Positions 1 to 10,308 of a stretch of DNA of 64,000 nucleotides are shown in pieces. The notes under the pieces were generated by a model. The model was not told the DNA's origin. It worked only from the letters and a program-made list of their open reading frames with translations, and made no database searches. Where the stretch lies: the NCBI RefSeq assembly GCF_024347135.1, contig NZ_AP024907.1, positions 797,001-861,000 on the forward strand, written 5' to 3'. Made by a program: the position numbers and the translations under genes. How positions within the stretch are numbered: the stretch's first letter is position 1; every line of letters starts with the position of its first letter. The DNA comes from Vibrio spartinae. Its GTDB lineage: Bacteria; Pseudomonadota; Gammaproteobacteria; Enterobacterales; Vibrionaceae.

Positions 1-2017
1 TCTGAGAACGTATTTTCTTCCGGTTACCCCGGTTAACATATCGGTTACTCATCTCTTTGTCTATCCAGCGAGCTTTAACCGTATCGGTAAAGTGGATGTT
101 GATGAGATCAATGATGCGTTTTTTCAGGCGCTTGTCACGAATTGGTGCGGCAACTTCAATTCGGTGATCAATATTTCGCGTCATCCAGTCAGCGGAAGAA
201 ATATACACCTGCGGATCTCCGTCATTGTGAGTAATGATGACGCGAGGATGCTCCAAGAAGCGGTCTACGATACTGATGATCTGAATATTGTCACTAACCC
301 CTTCTATTCCCGGAACCAGAGAACACATGCCACGGATGACCATTTTGATCTGAACACCGGCAGAACTGGCTTCATAAAGTTTGTTATTCAACTCTCGATC
401 AACCAGGTTATTCACTTTCAAGGTAATGGTGGCTTTTTTATTCGCTTTGGCATTGGTGATTTCATTGTCCAACAATTCATTGAGACGAGCGCGGGAGTTC
501 CGGGGCGATACAATCAGATGACGGAATTTCACTGGCCGATATGGATTTTCAATATAGCCAAATACACTGCGTACCTCATTGGTGATTTCCGGATCTGCGG
601 TTAACAGTGAAAAGTCGGTATAAATCCGAGCGGTTTTTTCATGGAAGTTGCCGGTTCCGATGTGTGCATAGCGGATGATTTCATCTTCCTCTTTGCGACT
701 GATCAAGAGCAATTTTGAATGGATCTTGAGCCCCGGGGCACCAAAAATGACGTGTACACCGGCTTCAGTCAGGATTCTGGACCATTCGATATTCGCCTCT
801 TCATCGAAGCGGGCTTGTAGTTCAACCACCACGGTCACTTGTTTACCATTCATCACGGCATGGATCAGTGAATGCATTAACTTTGAATCTTTCGCGACGC
901 GGTAAATATTAATTTTGATGCTCAGGACTTTGGGATCAAATGAAGCTTGCCTGACCAGCTCGGAAATATGTTCGAAAGAGTGATAAGGGTAATACAGCAG
1001 AATATCTTGCTCTTTGATCGCATCAAAACTGTTGTCGAAACCGAGAAAGTCAGCACACTTGAGCGGTGGCATTGGCTTATTTTCCAAGTAGTTCCGCCCG
1101 ACATTCGGAAATGAGATGAAATCTCTGAAGTTATGATACCGACCACCGGGAAGCAGGCTATCATAATTGGAAATTTTGAGCTTATCGCACAGAAAATGTA
1201 ACATCTCTTTCGGCATGGTACTTTCGTAGACAAAGCGTACCGGCATGGCTGTTAAACGCTGACTGAGACCTTCCGACATTTGTTCCAGCAAACTGTGTTC
1301 CACCTCATGGCTGAGATCATATTCGGCATCCCGGGTCATCTTGATAGCGTAACCGTTGAGTTGGTCATACTCGAAAAACCCTCTGAAAATATCATCGAGA
1401 CAATAGCGGATAATATTATCCAGTAGCATAATCGTTTTGCGTTGCTTACCTTTTTGCTCCGGTACCATGATAAACCGAGGCAGATGATTGGTCGGAATTT
1501 CAATCAGTGCATAGTGAGAATGTTCATCGGTGTTCAGTTCGACGGCAATGTAAGCATATTCATCTTTAAGAAATTGCAGCATATCGGCTTCTTCATTGAG
1601 TAGCCAAGGCGTAATATGCTGAATCACTTCACTTTTAAAATACTTTTTGACCCATCTCTCCTGAAATTCGTCCAGTTGGGTTTCATTGACTAAAAAGATT
1701 CTCCGGCGAGCCATCTCCTTGATGAGATCGTTATACAGTTCTTCAAATTCCAGATTGAGTTTGAGCGCCTTACTTTGCATCTTCGAGAGGAGATGTTTGT
1801 AGGTACTGTTGCCGCCATGCTCTCGGTCAATCAGGAGCCGCCGTTTTACATCGGCAAAACGGACTTTGTAAAACTCATCTAAATTATTAGAAAAAATGCC
1901 CAGAAAACGTATTCGTTCAATGAGTGGCACTGACTTATCCGCAGCTTCTTGAAGAACCCGTTCATTAAACGATAACCAGCTTAATTCTTTTTCAATATAT
2001 AACTTCTCAACACTCAT
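1..2017 (-). CDS. ppk: Polyphosphate kinase 1 (3' end cut by window edge)
   Basis: Transfers the gamma-phosphate of ATP to a growing inorganic polyphosphate chain. The minus-strand frame is open from an ATG at 2017 to the window edge (672 codons, so only a short C-terminus is missing if the usual length of about 690-700 aa holds). It begins [21 protein letters not shown], typical of PPK1. The two conserved histidine segments are visible as [13 protein letters not shown] and [20 protein letters not shown], corresponding to the phosphorylated histidine and its neighbour in E. coli Ppk. It is divergent from the pst operon, with a possible Pho box in the shared intergenic region. Assignment is secure; the stop codon is not visible. 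Confidence 0.96.
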   Translation of the reverse strand, partial: MSVEKLYIEKELSWLSFNERVLQEAADKSVPLIERIRFLGIFSNNLDEFYKVRFADVKRRLLIDREHGGNSTYKHLLSKMQSKALKLNLEFEELYNDLIKEMARRRIFLVNETQLDEFQERWVKKYFKSEVIQHITPWLLNEEADMLQFLKDEYAYIAVELNTDEHSHYALIEIPTNHLPRFIMVPEQKGKQRKTIMLLDNIIRYCLDDIFRGFFEYDQLNGYAIKMTRDAEYDLSHEVEHSLLEQMSEGLSQRLTAMPVRFVYESTMPKEMLHFLCDKLKISNYDSLLPGGRYHNFRDFISFPNVGRNYLENKPMPPLKCADFLGFDNSFDAIKEQDILLYYPYHSFEHISELVRQASFDPKVLSIKINIYRVAKDSKLMHSLIHAVMNGKQVTVVVELQARFDEEANIEWSRILTEAGVHVIFGAPGLKIHSKLLLISRKEEDEIIRYAHIGTGNFHEKTARIYTDFSLLTADPEITNEVRSVFGYIENPYRPVKFRHLIVSPRNSRARLNELLDNEITNAKANKKATITLKVNNLVDRELNNKLYEASSAGVQIKMVIRGMCSLVPGIEGVSDNIQIISIVDRFLEHPRVIITHNDGDPQVYISSADWMTRNIDHRIEVAAPIRDKRLKKRIIDLINIHFTDTVKARWIDKEMSNRYVNRGNRKKIRSQ

Positions 2018-2500
2018 AAAATCAGACCTTTCATGTAACTCAGGGCGATACATTCAGCGACAGCGAATCAGTCATGGCGACTAATTCGCTGTGAAATAAT
2101 AGTCAGTGAGCCAATGCTTTGTCGATGATATTCACCTCATACAAAGCAAAATATAACTATCAGTAATAACAAAGAAAGTTAGGTGTTTTGTGTTACATTT
2201 TTATTTCAAAGTATATAAGACATTTGCTGATTCGTGGAGCAGGTCGGGAATATTTATTTATCTGGCGGCGGGGGACGCACAGAGAAAAGTGCTGATGAAT
2301 CAAGGATCAAATCAGGCTCATGTGTCACTTGTTATTTCAGGCGGTTAGCGCTTGCTGTAATATAAGTGTCACGTCATTGACATATGCTTATGGGTCGGAG
2401 ATGTCAAAGCTCGGGGCCTCGTGAGTCTGTTGCAGGCTGGGGACGGGTGTTACTCTCTGTCTGTGTCATTGGTATATAGGTCAGATTCATTAGGACAAAC
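2018..2500. other. Divergent ppk/pst intergenic region
   Basis: No gene is seen in these 483 bases between ppk and pstC. The region should hold both promoters. The only motif I can support is a set of 11-base-spaced half-sites resembling a Pho box (listed separately). Confidence 0.6.
2355..2383 (+). promoter_or_regulatory. Possible PhoB-binding (Pho) box
   Basis: Three 7-base half-sites, CTGTAAT, GTGTCAC and TTGACAT, are each separated by 4 bases (ATAA, GTCA), which gives the 11-base period of a Pho box (half-site consensus CTGTCAT). It lies about 120 bases before the pst operon, a classic PhoB target under phosphate starvation. The match is imperfect and was found by eye only. Confidence 0.45.
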
Positions 2501-4690
2501 ATGTCATACCCTCAGTTTTCTCTCAAAGCAGCGGATAAAAAGCGTCTTGTTAAAGATCGGCTGATTCGTTTGACCGTTCGTGCTGGTGGTGTCAGTGTGC
2601 TTGGGGCTTTGATCTTAATTTTTGTGTATCTGATTTGGGTAGCATTTCCCCTGTTCTCCAGCGCTGAAATCAAAATGTCTTCCGTTCATCCTCATGTTGC
2701 AGCCGCTGATCAAATTCCGATCCAACTGGCTGTGGATGAGTATGGTCAGTATGTTTTTATGCTCGACCATATTGGTAAAATGACATTCTGGTCGACTCAA
2801 ACAACAGAGCAATCTCCGGTCTGGCAGCAGCAACTGGGTTTCGAACCCAAGCAGAGTGCAGTCGTTGGGCATTGGTTTGCTGTACTCGGTGCCGATAAAC
2901 AGCTGGTGATTGCTCGACCTCAATTTACCCATCGGCTTCGTGCGGGAGAGAAGATTTTCGTCCCGAATCTTGAACGATTACCATTGCCTTCATCTCTGCG
3001 TACTGTGCTTCCGGAGCAGGTTCAGCGATTAACATTTACTGTGTCTGCACAGGAAGTGACGATCGCATTGGCGGCCCAAGATGGCACGCTGACGGTTTTG
3101 TCTTTTGCTCGGCATTCGGAGCAAGTGCGTGTTTTTCGTTTTCCTGAGCAGATTGCAGCGGACGCGTTATTATTGTCACCGGATGGTCATACGTTGTATA
3201 TCCGCGAAGGTGGCCATCTGGTGATTGCTCAGCGTCATGGTCATGCCTATCCAGTCAGAGAAGTCGTTGATCTGACCCGTGGTGACACACAGCGAATGAT
3301 CGCCCAAATGGTTTTATTGCCGGGTGGTGACTCATTGTTAGTACGTGACCGACAGGGGGTTGTTACCCAATGGTTTGACGTCATCCGGGATCAAAAAAGA
3401 CAGTTTATGCCGATCCGCGCATTCAACACCGGTAAGCAGACCCGTCTGATTGTTGCGGATATTTATCATCAGGGATTTTTCTCATTACATCGCGACGGTC
3501 AAGTGCGCAATTATCAGGCAACGAATCATAAGCTTGTTCTGAGCCAAAAGCTGTTTGATCAAGCGCCTGAGCGAGTGGCGTTGTCTGAAAATGAAAAATA
3601 TCTGGTGGCTTATCATCAGGGACGGCTGAATCTGGCTCATATTGATCTCGGATATCCGGAGATATCATTTTCTGCGCTTTGGCAGAAGATATGGTATGAA
3701 AATTACCCTGAGCCGGACTATGTCTGGCAATCAACATCAGCTTCAGATAGCTTCGAACCGAAGTTTAGTTTGGTTCCCATCGCATTTGGCACCATCAAAG
3801 CTGCGTTGTATGCGATGATTTTTGCGGTGCCGATGGCTATTTTAGCAGCGATTTATACTGCTTATTTCATGTCTGCTCAGATGCGGCGTAAGGTCAAGCC
3901 GACAATCGAACTGATGGAAGCATTACCGACGGTCATTATCGGCTTTTTGGCCGGGTTGTGGCTGGCACCGATTTTAGAGCGGCATCTGGTCGCTGCGGTG
4001 GTCATGATCATTTTATTACCGATATCGACAATTGTGTTCGGCCTGATTTGGCATTTTTCACCGGAACGATGGCGCAGTACGGTGCAGCGTGGCTGGCACG
4101 CAGCGCTTTTGGTGCCGGTACTTGCTGGTGTGATGGTCCTGATGTTGCCCGTTGGCTTCAACCTTGAGACTTGGTTATTTGATGGCGATATCCGAGTGTT
4201 TCTGGCGCAATACGGTATCGACTTTAATCAGCGCAATGCGTTGGTCGTTGGTATCGCCATGGGATTTGCTGTGATTCCGACCATTTTTACCATTGCGGAA
4301 GATGCGATTTTCTCTGTGCCGAAACATCTTTCTGATGGATCGCTTGCATTGGGCGCGACGCCTTGGCAGACCCTGACTCATGTCGTATTGCTAACCGCAA
4401 GTCCGGGCATTTTTTCCGCAATCATGATGGGGCTTGGACGTGCAGTCGGTGAAACCATGATTGTATTAATGGCGACAGGCAATACACCGATTATGGACTG
4501 GAATATCTTTGAAGGAATGCGAACACTGGCTGCGACCATTGCGGTGGAGTTACCGGAAGCGGAAGTGGGGAGTAGTCAGTATCGCTTGTTGTTTTTGGGC
4601 GCATTGCTGCTGTTTGTGTTCACATTTTTAGTGAATGCGTTGGCGGAATGGATTCGATTGCGCCTGCGAGAAAAGTATCGGGCATTGTAA
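2501..4690 (+). CDS. pstC: Phosphate ABC transporter permease PstC, long form with N-terminal soluble domain
   Basis: One of two inner-membrane permease subunits of the high-affinity phosphate importer. At 729 aa it is over twice the length of E. coli PstC. One membrane segment near residues 30-50 is followed by a soluble region of about 350 residues, rich in beta-strand-like repeats, which I read as a propeller-like periplasmic domain. The transmembrane bundle begins near residue 425. The EAA-type loop that contacts the ATPase is seen at SLALGATPWQTLTHVVLLTA, followed by GRAVGETM. It is first in pstCAB-phoU. No pstS is present in this cluster. The long form is, as I recall, common in vibrios and relatives. 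Confidence 0.92.
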   Translation: MSYPQFSLKAADKKRLVKDRLIRLTVRAGGVSVLGALILIFVYLIWVAFPLFSSAEIKMSSVHPHVAAADQIPIQLAVDEYGQYVFMLDHIGKMTFWSTQTTEQSPVWQQQLGFEPKQSAVVGHWFAVLGADKQLVIARPQFTHRLRAGEKIFVPNLERLPLPSSLRTVLPEQVQRLTFTVSAQEVTIALAAQDGTLTVLSFARHSEQVRVFRFPEQIAADALLLSPDGHTLYIREGGHLVIAQRHGHAYPVREVVDLTRGDTQRMIAQMVLLPGGDSLLVRDRQGVVTQWFDVIRDQKRQFMPIRAFNTGKQTRLIVADIYHQGFFSLHRDGQVRNYQATNHKLVLSQKLFDQAPERVALSENEKYLVAYHQGRLNLAHIDLGYPEISFSALWQKIWYENYPEPDYVWQSTSASDSFEPKFSLVPIAFGTIKAALYAMIFAVPMAILAAIYTAYFMSAQMRRKVKPTIELMEALPTVIIGFLAGLWLAPILERHLVAAVVMIILLPISTIVFGLIWHFSPERWRSTVQRGWHAALLVPVLAGVMVLMLPVGFNLETWLFDGDIRVFLAQYGIDFNQRNALVVGIAMGFAVIPTIFTIAEDAIFSVPKHLSDGSLALGATPWQTLTHVVLLTASPGIFSAIMMGLGRAVGETMIVLMATGNTPIMDWNIFEGMRTLAATIAVELPEAEVGSSQYRLLFLGALLLFVFTFLVNALAEWIRLRLREKYRAL

Positions 4691-4707
4691 TGTTAGGACT
4701 GGATTAA

Positions 4708-6348
4708 ATGGTGAATTGGATAAGGTCCGGCTCCCCGTGGATATGGTTGACAGGTGGTGCGGTGAGTTTCAGTTTACTTGCCGTATTAGGGCTGTTGCTG
4801 CTGATTGGCTGGAAAGGGTTAACCTATTTCTGGCCGACACCGTTGTTATCATGGCAGACATTGTCAGGTGAACGTTTGATTGGTCAGCTTTATGACCAGG
4901 ATAAAGTGCTGGCCTCTCATTTGTCCTCGCCAGAGAACGCCAAGACAGTGGAGAAAGGGGATTCGATTACTCGTTTGCATATTAAGATTGCGAACCGGGA
5001 TATTTATCCGTCAGATTTTATATCGGTCCTCAAGCGTCAGCTCTCTGAACCTTCGAAGCCACAAGGATGGGCTGTGATTGATCGGGTACGGGACGGACAG
5101 TTTTTTGGCAAACCAACGGGTTATCAGCTTGCTGACGGCGTGATGACGGATAACATTGATGCTGCCTTGCAGACCGGATTGCGTGAAGCGGCGCAGCGCC
5201 ATCAACGGGTTCAAACCCTGATGCATGACAAAGTGCAGGTTTGGAGCCAACAGCTTGAAAAACTCCGGCTCGAGAAACGTAAGCGGGAATTGAACCATCA
5301 GCTCAATGCTGCTTATCTGGCACAGTATGAACAGCAAAAATCGGTGCTGGAGCAAAAATTGACCACGGTTTCTCAGACCTTGGATACGTTGCGGGAGCAA
5401 CTCAGAATGCAAGCGCTGGTGGTGGTCGATATGCGGGGGGATACCATTCGTATTCCGGTCAGTCAGATCTTGAATATATGGTATCCCAACGATATGTCCT
5501 TGCCGCAAAAAATGGTTCACTGGGCGCAACAGGTATGGCATTTTGTCTCGGATAATCCCAGAGAATCTAATTCGGAAGGTGGGGTTTTCCCTGCGATCTT
5601 CGGCACCATTTTGTTGGTGATTATTATGTCGGTCATCGTGATGCCGCTTGGTGTGGTTGCTGCGATTTATTTACATGAATATGCAGGTGACAATACATTA
5701 ACCCACCTGATCCGTGTCGCGGTTATGAATTTGGCCGGTGTCCCTTCCATTGTCTACGGTGTTTTCGGACTCGGTTTTTTTGTTTATACCATCGGTGGAA
5801 CCATCGATTCGCTCTTTTATGCCGAGCGTTTGCCGGCACCGACTTTCGGTACCCCCGGTCTGTTATGGTCAGCGTTGACGTTGGCTGTTCTCACGTTACC
5901 GGTTGTGATTGTTGCGACAGAGGAAGGATTAAGTCGAATTCCACTCTCTGTACGTCATGGTTCGTTGGCATTGGGAGCGACTCAATTTGAAACCATTTGG
6001 CGGGTGGTTTTACCGATGGCAACGCCTGCTATGATTACAGGGTTGATTCTGGCTGTAGCCAGAGCTGCCGGTGAAGTTGCACCGTTAATGTTGGTCGGGG
6101 TGGTCAAAATGGCATCACGTCTACCGGTCGATAATGAGTTTCCATTTATTCATTTAGAAAGAAAATTTATGCATCTGGGGTTTCATATTTATGATGTCGG
6201 CTTCCAGACCAGCAATATTGAAGCGGCTCGTCCGCTGGTGTTTGCGACATCATTCTTACTCGTGGCTGTGATTGTTGCGCTGAATCTGACAGCCATCAGT
6301 ATCCGGAATAATTTGCGGGAGAAATACAGAACAATGGGACAGGATTAA
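4708..6348 (+). CDS. pstA: Phosphate ABC transporter permease PstA, long form
   Basis: Second permease subunit of the phosphate importer, 546 aa against about 300 in E. coli. There is an N-terminal membrane segment at about residues 10-32, then an extra soluble region with a charged, probably coiled-coil stretch around residues 150-245. The conserved permease core starts near residue 290. The EAA loop is [20 protein letters not shown] followed by [12 protein letters not shown]. It starts 17 bases after pstC and ends 2 bases before pstB, consistent with one operon. Like PstC, it carries a large extra domain whose role is not evident from sequence. Confidence 0.93.
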   Translation: MVNWIRSGSPWIWLTGGAVSFSLLAVLGLLLLIGWKGLTYFWPTPLLSWQTLSGERLIGQLYDQDKVLASHLSSPENAKTVEKGDSITRLHIKIANRDIYPSDFISVLKRQLSEPSKPQGWAVIDRVRDGQFFGKPTGYQLADGVMTDNIDAALQTGLREAAQRHQRVQTLMHDKVQVWSQQLEKLRLEKRKRELNHQLNAAYLAQYEQQKSVLEQKLTTVSQTLDTLREQLRMQALVVVDMRGDTIRIPVSQILNIWYPNDMSLPQKMVHWAQQVWHFVSDNPRESNSEGGVFPAIFGTILLVIIMSVIVMPLGVVAAIYLHEYAGDNTLTHLIRVAVMNLAGVPSIVYGVFGLGFFVYTIGGTIDSLFYAERLPAPTFGTPGLLWSALTLAVLTLPVVIVATEEGLSRIPLSVRHGSLALGATQFETIWRVVLPMATPAMITGLILAVARAAGEVAPLMLVGVVKMASRLPVDNEFPFIHLERKFMHLGFHIYDVGFQTSNIEAARPLVFATSFLLVAVIVALNLTAISIRNNLREKYRTMGQD

Positions 6349-6350
6349 TC

Positions 6351-7169
6351 ATGATGCCGCCGAATCATACGCTTGGGTTCCAGCCATCAATTGATGTGAA
6401 TCACCTCAGTGATTCACAGACAGCGATTGAGATTGATGATCTCAGTCTGTTTTATCAGGGAACCGTCGCGCTCAGCCATATTTCAATGCGGATTCCTAAA
6501 GGGCAAGTGACGGCGTTTATCGGGCCTTCCGGCTGTGGTAAGTCAACGTTATTGCGTTGTATGAACCGGATGAATGATTTGGTTGAAGGCTGTCGTGTCG
6601 AAGGGAAAGTCACCCTGCATGGTCAGGACATTTATGCGCCATCCGTGGATGTTGCGACGCTGCGCCGGCGAGTGGGGATGGTGTTTCAGCGTCCGAATCC
6701 GTTCCCGAAGTCAATCTATGAAAATGTGATTTATGGGCTTCGTTTACAAGGCGTCCGCAATGCGCGGATATTGGATGATGCTGTTGAGCGTTCGTTACGG
6801 GCGGCTGCGCTGTGGGAAGAAGTCAAACATCGTTTACATGACAATGCATTCGGTTTGTCCGGTGGGCAGCAACAGCGTTTGGTCATTGCCCGGGCAATTG
6901 CGATTGAACCGGAGATTTTGTTACTGGATGAACCGACATCAGCGCTTGATCCGATTTCGACCCTGACGATAGAAGAGCTGATTAATGATCTGAAAACCAA
7001 ATATACGGTAGCGATTGTCACGCATAACATGCAACAGGCAGCGCGAGTCAGTGATCATACAGCCTTCATCCATATGGGAAAACTGGTCGAATACGCCGAT
7101 ACCGATACTATTTTTACATCACCCGTGAAAAAACAGACCGAAGATTATATTACGGGACGTTACGGATAA
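6351..7169 (+). CDS. pstB: Phosphate ABC transporter ATP-binding protein PstB
   Basis: ATPase that powers PstCA phosphate import. All ABC hallmarks are present: Walker [10 protein letters not shown] (about residues 58-66), signature LSGGQQQR, Walker [13 protein letters not shown], and the switch histidine in IVTHNMQQ. The [15 protein letters not shown] stretch is typical of PstB. The length of 272 aa is slightly above E. coli (257) because of an extended N-terminus. It starts 2 bases after pstA, so translation is probably coupled. Confidence 0.97.
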   Translation: MMPPNHTLGFQPSIDVNHLSDSQTAIEIDDLSLFYQGTVALSHISMRIPKGQVTAFIGPSGCGKSTLLRCMNRMNDLVEGCRVEGKVTLHGQDIYAPSVDVATLRRRVGMVFQRPNPFPKSIYENVIYGLRLQGVRNARILDDAVERSLRAAALWEEVKHRLHDNAFGLSGGQQQRLVIARAIAIEPEILLLDEPTSALDPISTLTIEELINDLKTKYTVAIVTHNMQQAARVSDHTAFIHMGKLVEYADTDTIFTSPVKKQTEDYITGRYG

Positions 7170-7208
7170 ACGTTTGTTGTTACGACGATACAATTTAAGA
7201 GAGGTATT

Positions 7209-7922
7209 ATGCAGTTTGGTCGTCATATTTCCGGACAGTTCAACGCTGAGCTTGAAGCGATCCGGACTCATGTCCTGACAATGGGCGGGTTGGTCGAGCA
7301 GCAATTGTCTTATGCAATGCAAGCATTGCATAAGCAAGATTTGGAACTTGCTCGTCAGGTGATCCGCGGTGATCACAAAGTCAATGCAATGGAAGTTTCT
7401 ATTGACGATGCCTGTACCCGGATTATTGCCAAGCGCCAACCGACCGCGAAAGATTTGCGCTTGATTATTGCCATTATCAAAACCATCACTGATTTAGAGC
7501 GAATTGGGGATGTTGCGACCAGAATGGCTCACGTTGCTATCGAGAGCCCGGCTTCGAAAGAGCGGCGGTTTCAAGTGTCTCTGGAGCCGTTGTGTCGCCA
7601 AGCCATTGCCATGTTGCATCAAGTGCTGGATGCTTTCGCTCGTATGGATGTTGAGGCCGCAGCTCAGGTTCACAAACTTGATGATCGGCTTGATTCAGAA
7701 TACGAAGCAGTCATTCGCCAGTTGATGACCTACATGATGGAAGATACCAAGAATATCCCGCATATTCTGCAAGTGATGTGGTCGGCCCGGGCGATTGAAC
7801 GCGTTGGTGATCGCTGCCAGAATATTTGTGAATACATTATCTATTTTGTGAAAGGGAAAGATGTCCGTCATTTAGGCGATCAATCTCTGGATGATGTGTT
7901 AAACATCGATTCTGATCCATAA
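7209..7922 (+). CDS. phoU: Phosphate signalling/transport regulator PhoU
   Basis: Cytoplasmic helical protein that links Pst transporter activity to the PhoR/PhoB two-component system and limits phosphate uptake. At 237 aa it matches the family length, with two tandem PhoU helical repeats and the E/DxxxD-type metal-binding segments (for example [14 protein letters not shown] and [17 protein letters not shown]). An AGAGG ribosome site precedes the ATG. It is last in the pst operon and followed by a short hairpin. Confidence 0.97.
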   Translation: MQFGRHISGQFNAELEAIRTHVLTMGGLVEQQLSYAMQALHKQDLELARQVIRGDHKVNAMEVSIDDACTRIIAKRQPTAKDLRLIIAIIKTITDLERIGDVATRMAHVAIESPASKERRFQVSLEPLCRQAIAMLHQVLDAFARMDVEAAAQVHKLDDRLDSEYEAVIRQLMTYMMEDTKNIPHILQVMWSARAIERVGDRCQNICEYIIYFVKGKDVRHLGDQSLDDVLNIDSDP

Positions 7923-7924
7923 AA

Positions 7925-7949
7925 AAAACCGAAGCAGAGCTCCGGTTTT
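7925..7949 (+). terminator. Terminator-like hairpin after phoU
   Basis: AAAACCG and CGGTTTT form a 7-base-pair stem with an 11-base loop directly after the phoU stop. The flanking A and T tracts let it work in either direction, between convergent phoU and the peroxiredoxin gene. Confidence 0.6.
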
Positions 7950-8037
7950 GTATCGACTTTACTTTTCATGATTGGGGTAAGTCATTCTTTATTTATTATC
8001 CAACCACTGACCAGCGTTGAGAACTGGCAAGTCTGTC

Positions 8038-8649
8038 TTATTTCTTATCTAAATCTGTTGTGTGTTCAGATAGGTAAGCGGCAACACCATCAGGTGATTC
8101 TTTCATGCCTGCTTTGCCCTCTTCCCACTGTGCCGGACAAACTTCACCGTGTTTTTGGTGGAAGTTCAATGCATCAACCATACGCAACATTTCGTCAATG
8201 TTACGACCAAGTGGCAGATCATTTACGACTTGGTGACGAACAAGACCTTCTTCGTCAATCAGGAAAGAGCCACGGAAAGCAACACCCGCATCTGGATGCT
8301 CAACATCGTATGCTTTTACGATTTCATGTTTGACATCAGCGACCAGTGGATATTTCACTTCACCGATACCACCTTTATCAACTGGGGTATTACGCCATGC
8401 GTTGTGTGAGAATTGAGAGTCGATTGATACACCGATCACTTCAACGCCTTTCGCTTTAAAGTCTTCAAAGCGCTTGTCAAATGCGATTAATTCTGATGGG
8501 CAAACGAATGTAAAGTCTAGTGGATAGAAGAAAACAACAGCTTTTTTACCCTTAGTAAACTCTGCAAAGTTGAATGCATCAACAATTTCACCGTTACCTA
8601 AAACAGCAGCAGCAGTAAAATCAGGGGCTTTACGACCAACTAGTACCAT
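8038..8649 (-). CDS. 2-Cys peroxiredoxin (AhpC/Prx1 type)
   Basis: Reduces hydrogen peroxide and organic peroxides with a redox-active cysteine. I chose the ATG at 8649, giving 203 aa: it has an AGGAG ribosome site and starts MVLVGRKAPDFTA, whereas the longer frame adds 28 unlike residues. The peroxidatic Cys50 lies in FTFVCPSEL and the resolving cysteine in GEVCPAQW. A GGIG motif is present, as in peroxiredoxins sensitive to over-oxidation. It is divergent from oxyR, so OxyR control is likely. Confidence 0.93.
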   Translation of the reverse strand: MVLVGRKAPDFTAAAVLGNGEIVDAFNFAEFTKGKKAVVFFYPLDFTFVCPSELIAFDKRFEDFKAKGVEVIGVSIDSQFSHNAWRNTPVDKGGIGEVKYPLVADVKHEIVKAYDVEHPDAGVAFRGSFLIDEEGLVRHQVVNDLPLGRNIDEMLRMVDALNFHQKHGEVCPAQWEEGKAGMKESPDGVAAYLSEHTTDLDKK

Positions 8650-8791
8650 TTTTTTTGCTCCTAATAATATAAAAAGTTCCAGACTGTTAAAAAACGGCCC
8701 GGTCCATGTGTGTTTCCAATCAACTATAGTCAAATCCTTGTATAGGAAAAAGAGAAATAAATAGATTAAGTTTATCGAAAAAAACGATGGA

Positions 8792-8805
8792 CTAGGATAT
8801 CCTAG
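8792..8805. promoter_or_regulatory. Perfect 14-base palindrome between peroxiredoxin and oxyR
   Basis: CTAGGATATCCTAG is a perfect palindrome 36 bases before the oxyR start. An upstream segment, ATAGATTAAGTTTAT (8761-8775), loosely resembles an OxyR half-site pair. An operator role for either is inference from the divergent arrangement. Confidence 0.35.
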
Positions 8806-8841
8806 CGTTTATACAGACTTAACTCATATATAAATGATTTT

Positions 8842-9747
8842 ATGAATAAATGGCCGAGTTTAAAGCAAATTCATTACTTGGTGACCCTGTATGAAACACG
8901 CCATTTCAGCGAAGCGGCTGGACGCTGTTTTGTCAGTCAGTCTACGCTGAGTAAAGGCATTCAGACGCTGGAAGTGCTGATCGGGTGTCCTTTATATGAA
9001 AAAAAGGATAAGAAGAGCCCGCTCGTCTTTACTCATGCCGGAGAGCAGGTCGTTCATCAGGGCAGAGAGTTACTCGCCAAAGGGCAAGATCTGATTGAGA
9101 TGGGGAAACTCTGTCAGGGCGATTTAATGGAAGGCCAGCTCAGAGTCGGTTGTATCCCAACGATTGCTCCGTTTTTATTGGGAGATCTGGTTCAGGAAGT
9201 CAACCTTCGCTTTCCTAAGCTTCATTTATTATTGCGAGAAGATACCACGACCAATTTGCTGCAAGGCCTGCGCCATGGTGAACTGGATGTGCTGGTCTTA
9301 GCTTTACCCGTTGATATCGGTAATATGGAAAGCCGAATTGTCGGTAAAGATCCCTTCCGAATGATTATCAGTAAAAGTCAGGCTGATCGTATTCCGGTTC
9401 CGATTCGTTATGATGACTTGCCTGATGAATCGGTGTTTCTGTTAGAGAATGAACATTGTTTGACAGAGCATGCTGTGTCGGCCTGTCAGTTAACGGAAAA
9501 AGAAAAAATTAATCCCTTCATGGCAACCAGTTTGCACACGCTCGTGCAAATGGTGGCGAATGGGTTGGGCACGACGTTCATTCCGCAAATGGCAATTCAG
9601 CACGGCTTGTTGGATAACCAGAACCTGGTGGTTGTTGAGCCGCCCGGTCAAAGTGCATTTCGTCTGATTGGTTTAGTCTGGCGGCCGAGCTCTTCTCGCA
9701 CTCAGGTTTTTCATCAGTTATCTGAGGTGGTGTCAGAACTCCTTTAG
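8842..9747 (+). CDS. oxyR: Hydrogen peroxide-sensing LysR-type regulator OxyR
   Basis: DNA-binding activator of peroxide defence genes, switched by a disulfide. At 301 aa it has an N-terminal winged HTH (about residues 5-65, ETRHFSEAAGRCFVSQSTLSKGIQTLE). The two redox cysteines are Cys206 and Cys215 in ENEHCLTEHAVSACQ, with the same spacing of nine as E. coli Cys199/Cys208. This distinguishes it from generic LysR proteins. The divergent peroxiredoxin gene is its probable target. Confidence 0.95.
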   Translation: MNKWPSLKQIHYLVTLYETRHFSEAAGRCFVSQSTLSKGIQTLEVLIGCPLYEKKDKKSPLVFTHAGEQVVHQGRELLAKGQDLIEMGKLCQGDLMEGQLRVGCIPTIAPFLLGDLVQEVNLRFPKLHLLLREDTTTNLLQGLRHGELDVLVLALPVDIGNMESRIVGKDPFRMIISKSQADRIPVPIRYDDLPDESVFLLENEHCLTEHAVSACQLTEKEKINPFMATSLHTLVQMVANGLGTTFIPQMAIQHGLLDNQNLVVVEPPGQSAFRLIGLVWRPSSSRTQVFHQLSEVVSELL

Positions 9748-10308
9748 CAATTGGTCGTAACTAGATATTTATACTGTATAAAGTTATTTATACAGTTATT
9801 TATCTTGATTGGTTGCGATTTTTTGTCAAATTTTACAGCACCTATCGATTGAAGCTTTCATAAAATCAAAAATATTCACAATGTCAATTTTACACAAACA
9901 TGCGAGACGGTTGTGGCTGACATGTCGAATGAATTTGAATCAAATCAATTACTCACCAAGCGCGACTGAAAATATAGCGTTTTGTCTCCGGATTTCATGC
10001 GTCATTATTGTAGTAATTTAATTACGAAATTAAATTACTTTTGGTCTTTATTTCTCTCACAGTATGAAACTTCGAATTTTGTTTTTTGCTGTTCAACCAT
10101 CTTTCCATTTATCTATTTATTTCCTAGAGTTTACCTAGCTGATTAAGACTTATGTCTAGTCTGGGAAAGGTTGAAAAATGGATTATTCTGGAACATGGTA
10201 GATGATATCAACATTAAAATATCTCATTTGAATGCTATTTAAATGTTGTTTTAAATTTACAAATGAAAATTTATATATGATGGATGATGATGAAAGAAGA
10301 GGGAAGCA
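9748..10308. other. Long AT-rich gap between oxyR and aceB
   Basis: These 561 bases contain no convincing gene. A 70-codon frame at 9809 lacks recognisable features. The only structure noted is an AT-rich inverted repeat at 10013-10038. The aceBA promoter should be here. Confidence 0.55.
10013..10038. repeat. 11-base inverted repeat upstream of aceB
   Basis: GTAATTTAATT and AATTAAATTAC are perfect inverted copies separated by ACGA, about 270 bases before aceB. It could be an operator for the glyoxylate genes or chance in AT-rich DNA. Confidence 0.4.

Noticed and set aside
922..1233. 103-codon minus-strand frame within ppk
   Set aside because: Shadow of the ppk coding frame, which is open across the whole interval.
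9809..10021. 70-codon frame between oxyR and aceB
   Set aside because: No ribosome site and no recognisable features in AT-rich DNA.
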